Part shown: positions 1 through 7,381 of the stretch, in pieces
How positions within the stretch are numbered: the first letter of the stretch is position 1
Layout of the letters: each line of letters opens with the position of its first letter
Origin: Actinomycetes bacterium
GTDB lineage: Bacteria > Actinomycetota > Acidimicrobiia > Acidimicrobiales > Acidimicrobiaceae
DNA length: 64,000 nucleotides
Direction: 5' to 3'
Assembly (NCBI GenBank): GCA_021826315.1
Contig: JAKAZZ010000003.1
Location: 1 to 64,000, forward strand
Position numbers and translations under genes: made by a program
Notes under the pieces: generated by a model
What the model saw: only the letters and a program-made list of their open reading frames with translations
Databases searched by the model: none
What the model was told of the DNA's origin: nothing

Positions 1-237
1 GAGTCCGCTCACCTCCACCAAAGTATCCGTATGAGAACCCTGCACCTGGTCGGTGTCGGTCAATAGTCGGGGATGGCGAGAGGCTGCTGTCATACGGGTC
101 GGCCGCACAAAAAAATCTGGTTCATCGCGCGTATTCGGTCGGTTCGTCGGGTTTGAACATGGGCCGGATGTGATTGCGAAGGTCGGCTTCTCGCAGCGAG
201 GTGAGCGACTCGGTGGCGGTGCTGGTTAGGGTCTGGT
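1..237. other. Left-edge stretch without a supported gene
   Basis: No gene with convincing start and codon pattern is seen here. One plus frame is open from the window edge to about 179, and one minus frame encodes about 40 codons ending near 130, but neither has a recognisable product. The base composition is GC-rich like the following two genes, so this is probably part of the same acquired segment. Confidence 0.4.
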
Positions 238-281
238 TTGCATTCTGTTAGGTACCTTGCTATAATTGTCAGGTGCCTAAC
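238..281 (+). promoter_or_regulatory. Promoter with overlapping MarR-type operator
   Basis: A strong sigma-70-like promoter is readable: TTGCAT at 238-243, a 17-bp spacer, and a perfect TATAAT at 261-266. The GTG start codon of the MarR gene lies at 273, only 6 nt after the -10 box, so the transcript would start at or next to the start codon (leaderless). An inverted repeat brackets the -10 box: GTTAGGTACC at 247-256 and GGTGCCTAAC at 272-281, nine of ten positions complementary. The right arm covers the start codon. Binding of a MarR dimer here would block RNA polymerase; autoregulation is inferred from the position. Confidence 0.75.
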
Positions 282-737
282 AAACTTGTGGATCCCGAAC
301 ACCAGTCAGCCGGGGCGTGGGCCAAGAAGTATCACTTCGCGTCCCGCGCCGTGATGGAGTCCGTGCTGCGCCCATTCGATGTCGGCCCGACACAGTGGTA
401 CGTGCTTTACGAGCTCGCGAACACCGGCCCGACCTCGCAACGTGATCTGGTTCGCCGGCTGCGGGTCGAGCGGGCGACGCTGTCCGGCGTTGTCGCCGTA
501 CTTGCCCGCAAGGGGCTGGTCGAGCAGTGTCCCGATGTGCGTGATCAGCGCCAGAAGGTTCTGACCCTCGCTCACGACGGCCGTGAACTATGGGAGCGAC
601 TTCCCGACCCGATCGAGCTCATCCTGCGCACCGCGTTCGACGGCATCTCTGACGAAGACCTAGCCGTCACCGTCCGGGTCCTCAGCACCGGCACGGCACG
701 ACTCAATGACCTCCTCTCGAAAGGAACATCCCAATGA
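273..737 (+). CDS. MarR-family transcriptional regulator
   Basis: This is a 154-residue winged-helix regulator of the MarR family. The winged helix covers roughly residues 36-100, and the wing carries the family's D-x-R pattern (DVRDQR) followed by a leucine/threonine-rich strand. MarR proteins are dimeric repressors, often released by phenolic or oxidised ligands; the ligand here is unknown. The GTG start at 273 is chosen because it matches the protein family's N-terminus and lies directly behind a TATAAT box, implying a leaderless mRNA. The stop overlaps the start of the downstream epimerase (ATGA at 734-737), so the two are one operon. Base composition is clearly richer in GC than genes after 2.7 kb, which suggests recent transfer. 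Confidence 0.85.
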   Translation: MPNKLVDPEHQSAGAWAKKYHFASRAVMESVLRPFDVGPTQWYVLYELANTGPTSQRDLVRRLRVERATLSGVVAVLARKGLVEQCPDVRDQRQKVLTLAHDGRELWERLPDPIELILRTAFDGISDEDLAVTVRVLSTGTARLNDLLSKGTSQ

Positions 738-1549
738 CCGTTCTTGTTACCGGGGCCACCGGCCTCGTCGGTACCCGCCTCGTGAAGCGCCTCATCGAAG
801 CCGATGTCGACGTGCGCGCGCTCGTCCGGCCGGGCAAGACCCTGCCAGATAGCGTTGTCATCGTCGAGGGCGACCTCCTTGACCCAGCGACCTTGCCCGC
901 TGCCGTCACCGGCGTCGACGCCGTGATCCACCTCGCGGCGGTCCTCCGCACCCCAGACCCGCAGGACATTACTCGCGCGAACGTCGAGGGCACCGCCAAC
1001 CTCATCACCGCCGTTTCCGAACACGCGCCAAACGCGCGCGTGATCATGGCCAGCACCGGACTGGTCTACGCTGCAGACCTCCCACACCCTGCCCGTGAGG
1101 ACGATCCGACGACCGCGCCGATGCCGTACCCGGCAAGCAAAGTCATCGCCGAGCAATCCCTTCGTGAGAGCGGGCTCACCTGGAGTATCCTGCGGTTCGC
1201 GTTCGTGTACGGCGACGGAGATGGGCACCTCCAATCAGCGCCCGAACTACTCGGGAGGTGGAACTGGCACCCTGCCGCGACCCTCAGCCTCATCCACCAC
1301 CGCGACATTGCTGGCGCCATCCTCCTCGCGCTCGACGGCGTGATGGACGGCAAGGTCGTCAACCTCACCGATGACGCCCCCGCGACGGTCGCCGAGATTG
1401 CACGGGTCGTCGGCGCCGACTACCCCGAGTCGAATAAGCCCCTAGAGAATCCATGGAACGGCCATCTCGACGGCACCCTCGCCCGCCAACTCGGATTCGT
1501 GCCGACAATCCGCAGCATGTACCAAGCAGCAACAGCAGACGCGCTCTGA
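734..1549 (+). CDS. NAD(P)-dependent epimerase/dehydratase (extended SDR)
   Basis: The 271-residue product is an extended short-chain dehydrogenase/reductase acting on an unknown substrate, probably cytosolic. The N-terminal Rossmann motif GATGLVG lies at residues 7-13, a serine/threonine pair (STG) follows near 107-109, and the catalytic YPASK occupies 132-136. The length is near the short end of the family, fitting NmrA- or atypical SDR-like reductases rather than sugar-nucleotide epimerases. The start ATG overlaps the MarR stop by 4 nt, so translation is coupled and expression should follow the MarR operator. MarR/SDR pairs commonly deal with reactive carbonyl or aromatic compounds, but that role is inference. 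GC-rich codon use matches the MarR gene and differs from the rest of the window. Confidence 0.8.
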   Translation: MTVLVTGATGLVGTRLVKRLIEADVDVRALVRPGKTLPDSVVIVEGDLLDPATLPAAVTGVDAVIHLAAVLRTPDPQDITRANVEGTANLITAVSEHAPNARVIMASTGLVYAADLPHPAREDDPTTAPMPYPASKVIAEQSLRESGLTWSILRFAFVYGDGDGHLQSAPELLGRWNWHPAATLSLIHHRDIAGAILLALDGVMDGKVVNLTDDAPATVAEIARVVGADYPESNKPLENPWNGHLDGTLARQLGFVPTIRSMYQAATADAL

Positions 1550-1826
1550 CCGATCAACTTTGGGGCCTCGAGGACCAGCCAGGTGGCGGACTAGTTTTGC
1601 ACTGGTCAGTGTCCTGGCACTCGTCACGGAATCTCACCGACCGAGTACTGGCGTCGACACAGTCCGTCGCCAGCAGCTGTCGAGGTTACCGAGGGTTAAA
1701 GCGACCGGCTCGTCGAAATCAGTATGAACGCGCCAGAGCTTGAAAACACTCTGCGTAGGCCCACCAAATTACCCGAATCGCAGCCCTGCGCGTTGTCGAT
1801 GTGAGGGTTCGACAGGAATCCCTTCC

Positions 1827-1859
1827 GGACCACCAAAGTGGTTCTTCCGTTTCTAACGG
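1827..1859. repeat. Two adjacent small hairpins
   Basis: GGACCAC (1827-1833) can pair with GTGGTTC (1838-1844) over a CAAA loop, using one G-T pair. It is followed at once by CCGTT (1847-1851) and AACGG (1855-1859) around a TCT loop. No clear T-tract follows the second hairpin, although TTTT occurs slightly downstream. They might be remnants of a terminator or of a structured RNA; function is not shown. Confidence 0.35.
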
Positions 1860-2058
1860 GGTGACCTTTTAACATGGTTCTTGAGCTTTGATGGCCCTTC
1901 AGCTTTTAGAGGGGTCTAGGTACATCTCTCTCCTGTTGCGCTATGAATGAAGTAACAACCTAGGTAACCAAGTTCATTTTGAAAAGAAGAGGGACGGGGG
2001 AGCCTGTAGCTTTACAAGCTGCGAAACAAAACAAACCATTTTTTAGCTCAGCGGTTCA

Positions 2059-2208
2059 ATGATCACAATAACTCCGACGCCAGAAGGTAAAGACTACTGG
2101 CTAGTCGGTGCTGACGGTGGCGTATTTTCCTTTGGTGACGCTCCATTTGATGGATCTTTAGGTGCCACTAAATTAAATCAGCCTGCGGAGGGAATTGCAT
2201 TTGGATAA
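2059..2208 (+). pseudogene. Remnant of acidimicrobial W/G/F repeat protein
   Basis: A 49-codon open frame encodes one clear copy of a repeat seen many times in tandem in large exported proteins of Acidimicrobiia and relatives. The residues YWLVGADGGVFSFGDAPF sit at about 13-30, and the segment after it (GSLG, then LNQP) matches the start of the next linker in such proteins. An in-frame TAG lies at 2044-2046 and a TAA ends the frame at 2206-2208, so neither a signal peptide nor further repeats remain. The ATG at 2059 has no ribosome binding site. A broken fragment of a former surface-protein gene is the best reading; an independently expressed small protein is possible but unlikely. Confidence 0.65.
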
Positions 2209-2684
2209 AAGACCCTTCCTGTCAGATCTGGGCTGATCCAACTCGAATGTGTGGCGAGCCCATGGGAAGTTGTTGTGGATGTCGGCATACTTCTAGGGCG
2301 CTTTTGACTCAAATGCTCGGTGTCACTTCTCAGCGAGGGTCCTAACTCGCGCCGCTCTGTCATGAGCGAGATGCTAACTCAACTAAAAACGTCCGACCTT
2401 TGAAGGGGAAAACCGCCTGTAAAAAATTAGATCAGGAGAGTACCCCTAGTCTTCAGATAGGAGTAATTCTAAGAATTATGCGTAAACTCCTTCAATACTC
2501 TAAAGGAAGTGGGCTCTTCGCTTAATCTTAGATACCGTGACGTGGGCAATAGGTCGCCCAGAAGGATGGTTATTAGTGGTTATGTAGTTCTGTATAAGGT
2601 AGCAGGAGGCGAGAGCGGTAGCGCCTCGCAAGAATGGAGCCACGGCCTTGAGATGGAAATACGCCGACCTTTACCAGGACTGGT

Positions 2685-3323
2685 TTAGAGGTGCAAGCCT
2701 ATCGAGTCCTGCAGAATTTGTGCGACCGCTACGTCGATATCAGGCCATGGGAAACTGGTAATCGACTGACGCAGAGTTATGAGTCCATGGAGGCTGTACC
2801 AAAGCATAACGGTACTCGTATTAGCATCGACCTTCGCTGCAACTCCAGCGTCAATGCACTCTTGTACGGAATTGCGAACAAGAGCAAAAGTATCAGTCAT
2901 TAGTGGAGAGGTCTCGACCATGGAGAGGCCAGTATCGCTCCAATACGGTGAATAGATGCGGCTGAATAGTACTCGATAGCGACTCGGTGAATGAATGCCA
3001 AAGCTAACGTACGCTTTTACGAGTTCGATGATTCGGTCATGAGGGTTTTGAGTAGCAGCGTGAACCTCGCGGAGACGCCGTTGAAAACCATCGAGTTCTC
3101 TAGCCACAACGGCATCGATGATCTCATGTATATCATGAAAGTGGCGGGAGATAGAAGGAGCAGCTATTCCTGCTTCGTGCGCGATCGATCTAAGGCTAAT
3201 GGTGAGTTCGGAACCGCTTTGATCGAGGAGAGTTGTGCACGCAATAAGGATCTCTTCTCTAAGATGATCTCCTTGTCCTCGAGGGTTTCGCACTCGCTTT
3301 ACTTTTGGCATATCGTCTGGCAC
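2685..3323 (-). CDS. TetR/AcrR-family transcriptional regulator
   Basis: The 212-residue protein begins with a basic tail, then a TetR-type helix-turn-helix (about residues 25-75, with SLRSIAHEAGIAAPSISRHF as the recognition region). A helical ligand-binding domain fills the rest; its pattern (YVSFGIHSPSRYRVLF, then LMTDTF) resembles the WHG/TetR_C_13 class. It presumably represses drug-efflux genes: the two MFS pumps upstream at 3531-6460 lie on the same strand, and a perfect palindrome precedes the first of them. Two start codons are possible, 3323 and an internal ATG four codons later. The 207-bp gap in front of the gene leaves room for its own promoter. The inducer is unknown. Confidence 0.85.
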   Translation of the reverse strand: MPDDMPKVKRVRNPRGQGDHLREEILIACTTLLDQSGSELTISLRSIAHEAGIAAPSISRHFHDIHEIIDAVVARELDGFQRRLREVHAATQNPHDRIIELVKAYVSFGIHSPSRYRVLFSRIYSPYWSDTGLSMVETSPLMTDTFALVRNSVQECIDAGVAAKVDANTSTVMLWYSLHGLITLRQSITSFPWPDIDVAVAQILQDSIGLHL

Positions 3324-3530
3324 GCCTTTATATTAGTCGAGCTTATTTTCGTGCGCCTCGCTTCTTGACATCCATGACTTTATATAGGTAATTTTACAAC
3401 CGCCATCTTAGGGCTGACGCCCCAGGCATGGCGAAAGAAAGATGACTATTCAAATGTCTGTGGTTTTATCTCGAGCTTTAGGAAAGGGGTCCACTGCCGA
3501 TATTCGGTAAAGGGGAGCTGAACTAAAGGG

Positions 3531-4805
3531 TCAAGCCAGCGGTTCGAGTTGCTTTATGGTCATGCGTCGAGCACGATAGGTTCCGAATGCCGCCGCAAGG
3601 ATTGTGGCTACTCCACCGACAAGGATTCCGATTCGTCCACCAAAGTGCTGGGATATAAAACCAATCAACGGTGCGCCGACTGGCGTTGAGCCAAGGAATG
3701 CGACGCCATAAAGTGCCATAACTCGCCCTCGCATCTCCTCTCGTGCCTTTATCTGTAAAAGCGTGTTTGCAGTGCTCAGGAATAGTATCGAAATAGCACC
3801 GGTAGCTGCGGTGACGACTAGTTCTAGTGCGTAACTTGGTGCTGCGGCCATTCCGAGCATCATGAGGCCAAAGATTGCAGCTGCGGTATTTAGGAGCTGC
3901 TGCGATACTTTGGCGTATTTAGCCGACAGGAATCCGCCGATTACCGCACCAAAGCCAAGTGACGCTGTCAGTATGGCATACGAGCCGGCGCCCTTGTGGA
4001 AAGTGGCCGTAGCTAAAAGTGGGATTGAAATCTGGAATTCGTAAGCCAAAGTGCCCACAATCACCATCATTAAGAGTGGGATTGCGAGTTCGCTGTGCGA
4101 CATTACATACCTAAAGCCCTCTCGAAGCTGCCCCTTCTTGGCTGCTATCCGCGTAGCTGGGCGAAGCTTAGTCATATCCAATTTCAGTAGGACAATAATG
4201 ACTGCAATGTAGCTGACTGCATTCAGTATGAAGTTAGGTCCCACTCCAAATGCGTAGATGATTCCACCGGCGATTGATGGACCGACGACTCTTGCTCCGT
4301 TCATGACAACTGTGTTTAGCGAAACTGCGTTTTGGAGGTCTTCGCGCCCGACGAGTTCGATGACGAATGCTTGTCGGGTTGGCATATCAATTGTGTTGAT
4401 GACTCCCATGAGTGCCGCTGAAACGAAGATCATCCAAAGTTGGATCACCCCGGATAGGTCTAAAATCCCGAGGACGAGAGCGACGACTCCGAAGAGGCTT
4501 TGGGTGAGGATTAGCAGCTTTCGCTTGTTGTATCTATCTGTGTATACCCCAGCCAAGGGTCCTAAGAATAGCATGGGCAGGAATTGCACTGCCGAAACAA
4601 CGCCGAGGATACTCCCTGACTTTGAAATCTGAAGAACCAACCACGACTGCGCAACCATTTGCATCCAGGTGCCGGCATTAGAGATTATTTGACCGATAAA
4701 GTAGAGGCGGTAATTTCGTTGTTTGAGCGACGAAATAGCGCTCCGCTTTATCTTTTGTTGTCTATCTGCGACTTGATCTTCGCTATCTTTTCGAAACGTT
4801 TTCAT
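3531..4805 (-). CDS. MFS transporter, MFS_3 (EntS-like) class
   Basis: This 424-residue integral membrane protein has about 12 hydrophobic segments after a 30-residue charged N-terminus. Family signs are the opening pattern RNYRLYFIGQIISNAGTWMQ, typical of the MFS_3/EntS group, and the cytoplasmic-loop motif DRYNKRK near residues 89-95. Members export siderophores, macrolides or other amphipathic compounds using the proton gradient. It lies 77 bp downstream of a second MFS exporter and upstream of the TetR regulator, all on the minus strand, so an efflux operon is likely. Substrate cannot be read from sequence. Confidence 0.85.
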   Translation of the reverse strand: MKTFRKDSEDQVADRQQKIKRSAISSLKQRNYRLYFIGQIISNAGTWMQMVAQSWLVLQISKSGSILGVVSAVQFLPMLFLGPLAGVYTDRYNKRKLLILTQSLFGVVALVLGILDLSGVIQLWMIFVSAALMGVINTIDMPTRQAFVIELVGREDLQNAVSLNTVVMNGARVVGPSIAGGIIYAFGVGPNFILNAVSYIAVIIVLLKLDMTKLRPATRIAAKKGQLREGFRYVMSHSELAIPLLMMVIVGTLAYEFQISIPLLATATFHKGAGSYAILTASLGFGAVIGGFLSAKYAKVSQQLLNTAAAIFGLMMLGMAAAPSYALELVVTAATGAISILFLSTANTLLQIKAREEMRGRVMALYGVAFLGSTPVGAPLIGFISQHFGGRIGILVGGVATILAAAFGTYRARRMTIKQLEPLA

Positions 4806-4882
4806 ATTCGTACCTTGTATTCACTTTAAGACCTTCGAACTCCATGGCTGATGTTTGCTCACAAGCAGCGACTGCACGGGCG

Positions 4883-6460
4883 CTATTCGGCGATAAATAG
4901 TGGTGCCTCCAGATCGTTTTCCTTGCTTCCTCCTGCAATTGCTGCGACCGACCGAAGTGGCTTTTCAGGCAGGATGAGAGCGAAGATGATCGCTACTGCT
5001 GCAAATGGGATAGCAAACAAGAAGACCACGTGCAGACTTTTGACGAACGCCTCAAGGATTCCTTGGTGGATAAGGGGCGGCAGCTTATCTAGAACTTTGG
5101 GAGATCCACCCATCAGCGACGACGCAGCATTAGAAGCGCTCTTTCCAGCGCCAAGGCGATTCAAATTGTATGTGAGACGATTGACGAGGATATTTCCGAA
5201 GAAGCTGGTTCCAATTGCGCCTCCCATTGTCCTAAAGAAGGTAACTGCTGAGGTTGCCGTTCCCATGTCCTTGAATTCGACGCTATTTTGAGTGGCGAGC
5301 ACGATGACCTGGATAGTTAATCCGAGGCCAACTCCAGTGACCGCCATGTAGATAGCCTCTTTCCAGTACGCCGTATTCACTCCAATGAGCGACAGCATGT
5401 AAAATCCGGCGGTAAGAAAAATCGAGCCGACGATCGGGAATATCTTGTACTTTCCTACCCTGGTAATTATCTGTCCAGAACCAACCGACCCGATTACGAT
5501 CCCAATCGTTAGTGGAATAAGCATTAGTCCCGACTTAGTTGCCGAAACTCCCCTGACAACCTGCATGTATTCAGGGAGAAAGATGACCGCACCAAAGAGT
5601 GAGAAGCCGCTTATGAAGCCAATAGTCGACGATACTGAAAAAACCTTATCTCTAAAGAGTCGAAGGGGCAGGATGGGTTCTGGCGCCTTCATCTCGACGA
5701 AGATGAAAAGGGCAACTAGGAGTACCGCCAATACTTCAAGCGCAATCAACGTGGTTGATCCCCATGCGTATGTGACTCCACCCCAAACAGTTACCAAAAG
5801 CGCCGATGTGACGGCGGCCGTAATTAGGGCCGATCCGAGGAAGTCGATCTTGTGGGCGACGTGCTTGACAGGGAGCTTTAGGACTGCAGAGGTGACAATT
5901 AAGGCAAAGATGCCTACTGGGAGGTTGACGTAGAAGATCCATCGCCACGATATCTGGTCAGTCAAAAAACCGCCTGCGAGAGGGCCGAAGACACTTGCAG
6001 AGGCGAAGACGGCGCCTAGATAACCTTGGTATTTGCCGCGTTCTCTCGGCGGCACAATGTCACCTATTATCGAGAGAACCATTGCGAAGAGGCCACCACC
6101 ACCGATACCTTGGAGAGCTCGAAATGCTATGAGTTCGCCCATATTCTGACTCAGGCCAGCGAGTGCTGACCCAACCAAGAAGACCACAATGGCAAATTGG
6201 AATAGCTTTTTGCGACCGAATAGGTCGGACAGTTTTCCATACAGCGGAGTTACTGCAGTAGACGAGAGAAGGTAGGCGGTAACCACCCAACTGAGGTGCT
6301 TCAGACCGCCGAGATCGCCGACGATGGTTGGTAGAGCAGTCGCAACGATTGTTTGGTCCAATGCTGCGAGCAGCATTCCCAACATAAGGCCACTCAATGC
6401 AATTAGGATTTGCCTATGGGAGAGGGGTGCTGCGCCGTAGGTTTCTTTACTGTCACTCAT
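4883..6460 (-). CDS. MFS drug:H+ antiporter, DHA2 (EmrB/QacA) family
   Basis: The 525-residue protein is a 14-helix multidrug exporter. The first helix carries the DHA2 motif LDQTIVATALPTIVGDL (about residues 38-54), the loop between helices 2 and 3 has the MFS motif LSDLFGRKK, and helix 5 has the proline/glycine-rich antiporter motif GPLAGG. Length and motifs fit EmrB/QacA-type pumps that move lipophilic cations or other toxic compounds out of the cell. The start ATG at 6460 follows a region with a perfect 21-bp palindrome at 6499-6519, a likely repressor site. It is the first gene of a minus-strand block with a second MFS pump and a TetR regulator. Confidence 0.9.
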   Translation of the reverse strand: MSDSKETYGAAPLSHRQILIALSGLMLGMLLAALDQTIVATALPTIVGDLGGLKHLSWVVTAYLLSSTAVTPLYGKLSDLFGRKKLFQFAIVVFLVGSALAGLSQNMGELIAFRALQGIGGGGLFAMVLSIIGDIVPPRERGKYQGYLGAVFASASVFGPLAGGFLTDQISWRWIFYVNLPVGIFALIVTSAVLKLPVKHVAHKIDFLGSALITAAVTSALLVTVWGGVTYAWGSTTLIALEVLAVLLVALFIFVEMKAPEPILPLRLFRDKVFSVSSTIGFISGFSLFGAVIFLPEYMQVVRGVSATKSGLMLIPLTIGIVIGSVGSGQIITRVGKYKIFPIVGSIFLTAGFYMLSLIGVNTAYWKEAIYMAVTGVGLGLTIQVIVLATQNSVEFKDMGTATSAVTFFRTMGGAIGTSFFGNILVNRLTYNLNRLGAGKSASNAASSLMGGSPKVLDKLPPLIHQGILEAFVKSLHVVFLFAIPFAAVAIIFALILPEKPLRSVAAIAGGSKENDLEAPLFIAE

Positions 6461-6498
6461 TTGATACCGACACCTATGTTGAAGTTATCACAGAAACT

Positions 6499-6519
6499 TT
6501 GCAAACAAGTTGTTTGCAA
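6499..6519. promoter_or_regulatory. Perfect palindromic operator before efflux genes
   Basis: Two 10-bp arms, TTGCAAACAA (6499-6508) and TTGTTTGCAA (6510-6519), form a perfect inverted repeat around a single G. It lies 39-59 bp upstream of the DHA2 pump start and about 110 bp upstream of the divergent YedK gene. Size and symmetry are typical of TetR-family operators. The TetR gene at 2685-3323 is the natural candidate binder; no second copy was seen in front of that gene itself. Confidence 0.7.
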
Positions 6520-6629
6520 CATACAACTATCAACCTATCGGCAGAGCCAAGCTATTCCTGATGTTCAACTACTTGATTGCGGAAATTACAATTCGCTCGA
6601 CCGAGATGCAGAATTGAGAGGTCAATAAA

Positions 6630-7331
6630 GTGTGTGGTCGGTTTACTCAGACGATTTCTCTAGCAGATGTGGTGGCGAAGTACTCCTACTTAAAGATTGT
6701 GGATAAAGGCGAAATTGGAGATGAGAGGTTTGAAAATTTCAATCTCGCACCTTCGGAGGCTGCGCTGACGCTTAAAAGAAGAAACGACGACGTCGAGGCT
6801 ATCTTCGATACCTTTGGTACCTACATCACTCTCGGGAAGGGCGGTGCGCGAAAGTCTCTTCTAAATGCCAGGGTTGAGACGGTACTCGAAAAACCGACCT
6901 TTTCTAGGCGGATCTTGTCGTCTCGAGTCGTTGTTCCGATAAACGGCTACTTTGAGTGGAAGACCACCACTCCACCTAAGCGACCCTTTTTCGTCCACTT
7001 TGACGGTGGCCCAATCGCTTCAATTGCGGGAATTGAACTCGTCGATAGAGAGACGGGGGAAGTCGGTGTTGTTCTTGTAACTACCGAAGCAAATCCTGAT
7101 ATTCGCGTTATTCACGACAGAATGCCTCTGGCGCTATCCGATGAGCTAGTTCTGGGTTGGTTGGATGAATCTGTGACGACAAAAGATTCAGTCGCGGAGA
7201 TTTTGGAAGAAGCTAAGCGCCTTACCGACGCGAGCCCAATCCGCTACTACGAAGTGGATAAGCGCGTAGGGTCTCCAACCTTTAAGTCTCCCACGGCGAT
7301 CGCTCCAGTAGAGCAGTCCACGCTATTTTAA
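6630..7331 (+). CDS. yedK: Abasic-site processing protein, YedK/HMCES (SRAP) family
   Basis: The 233-residue product belongs to the SRAP family, which forms a thiazolidine DNA-protein crosslink with abasic sites in single-stranded DNA and protects them during replication. The required Cys2 is present because the GTG start is followed directly by TGT; that fixes the start at 6630. Other active-site signs are N79/R81/E83 (NARVE), E109 in GYFEW, and H162 in IHDRMP. The gene stands alone, divergent from the efflux block and convergent with dxs 50 bp downstream. No clear actinobacterial SOS box was seen upstream. Confidence 0.92.
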   Translation: MCGRFTQTISLADVVAKYSYLKIVDKGEIGDERFENFNLAPSEAALTLKRRNDDVEAIFDTFGTYITLGKGGARKSLLNARVETVLEKPTFSRRILSSRVVVPINGYFEWKTTTPPKRPFFVHFDGGPIASIAGIELVDRETGEVGVVLVTTEANPDIRVIHDRMPLALSDELVLGWLDESVTTKDSVAEILEEAKRLTDASPIRYYEVDKRVGSPTFKSPTAIAPVEQSTLF

Positions 7332-7381
7332 TTCAACTTCCTGTGCACCGCGGCGCGTACTACTGCTTGGTTTGGATCTCG

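Larger units (their letters stand above)
1550..2684. other. Gene-poor, apparently decayed region of 1.1 kb
   Basis: No intact gene is supported in this stretch. The first 200 bases keep the GC-rich character of the upstream pair, then the composition drops toward the window average near 1.75 kb. It contains two neighbouring hairpins (1827-1859), a 49-codon remnant of a repeat protein (2059-2208), and a further inverted repeat (GAGGCG at 2606-2611, CGCCTC at 2622-2627). The pattern fits a junction between an acquired segment and old chromosomal DNA in which genes have decayed. No transposase frame or flanking direct repeat was recognised. Confidence 0.5.

Noticed and set aside
130..255. Short minus-strand frame of about 40 codons ending DEPTEYAR
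   Set aside because: It has no start codon in a useful place and overlaps the MarR promoter; possibly a gene remnant but not supportable.
572..1234. 220-codon frame on the minus strand opposite the SDR gene
   Set aside because: Long antisense frames are common in GC-rich DNA; the plus-strand SDR has full motifs.
1550..1750. Possible transposase remnant at the edge of the GC-rich segment
   Set aside because: Translations in all frames gave no DDE or other transposase motif and no terminal inverted repeats were found.
1800..1836. Sequence resembling a tRNA T-arm followed by ACCACCA
   Set aside because: The stem next to the TTCGA loop does not pair in the 5+7+5 pattern, no acceptor partner or anticodon arm was found upstream, and the ACCACCA belongs to a separate hairpin.
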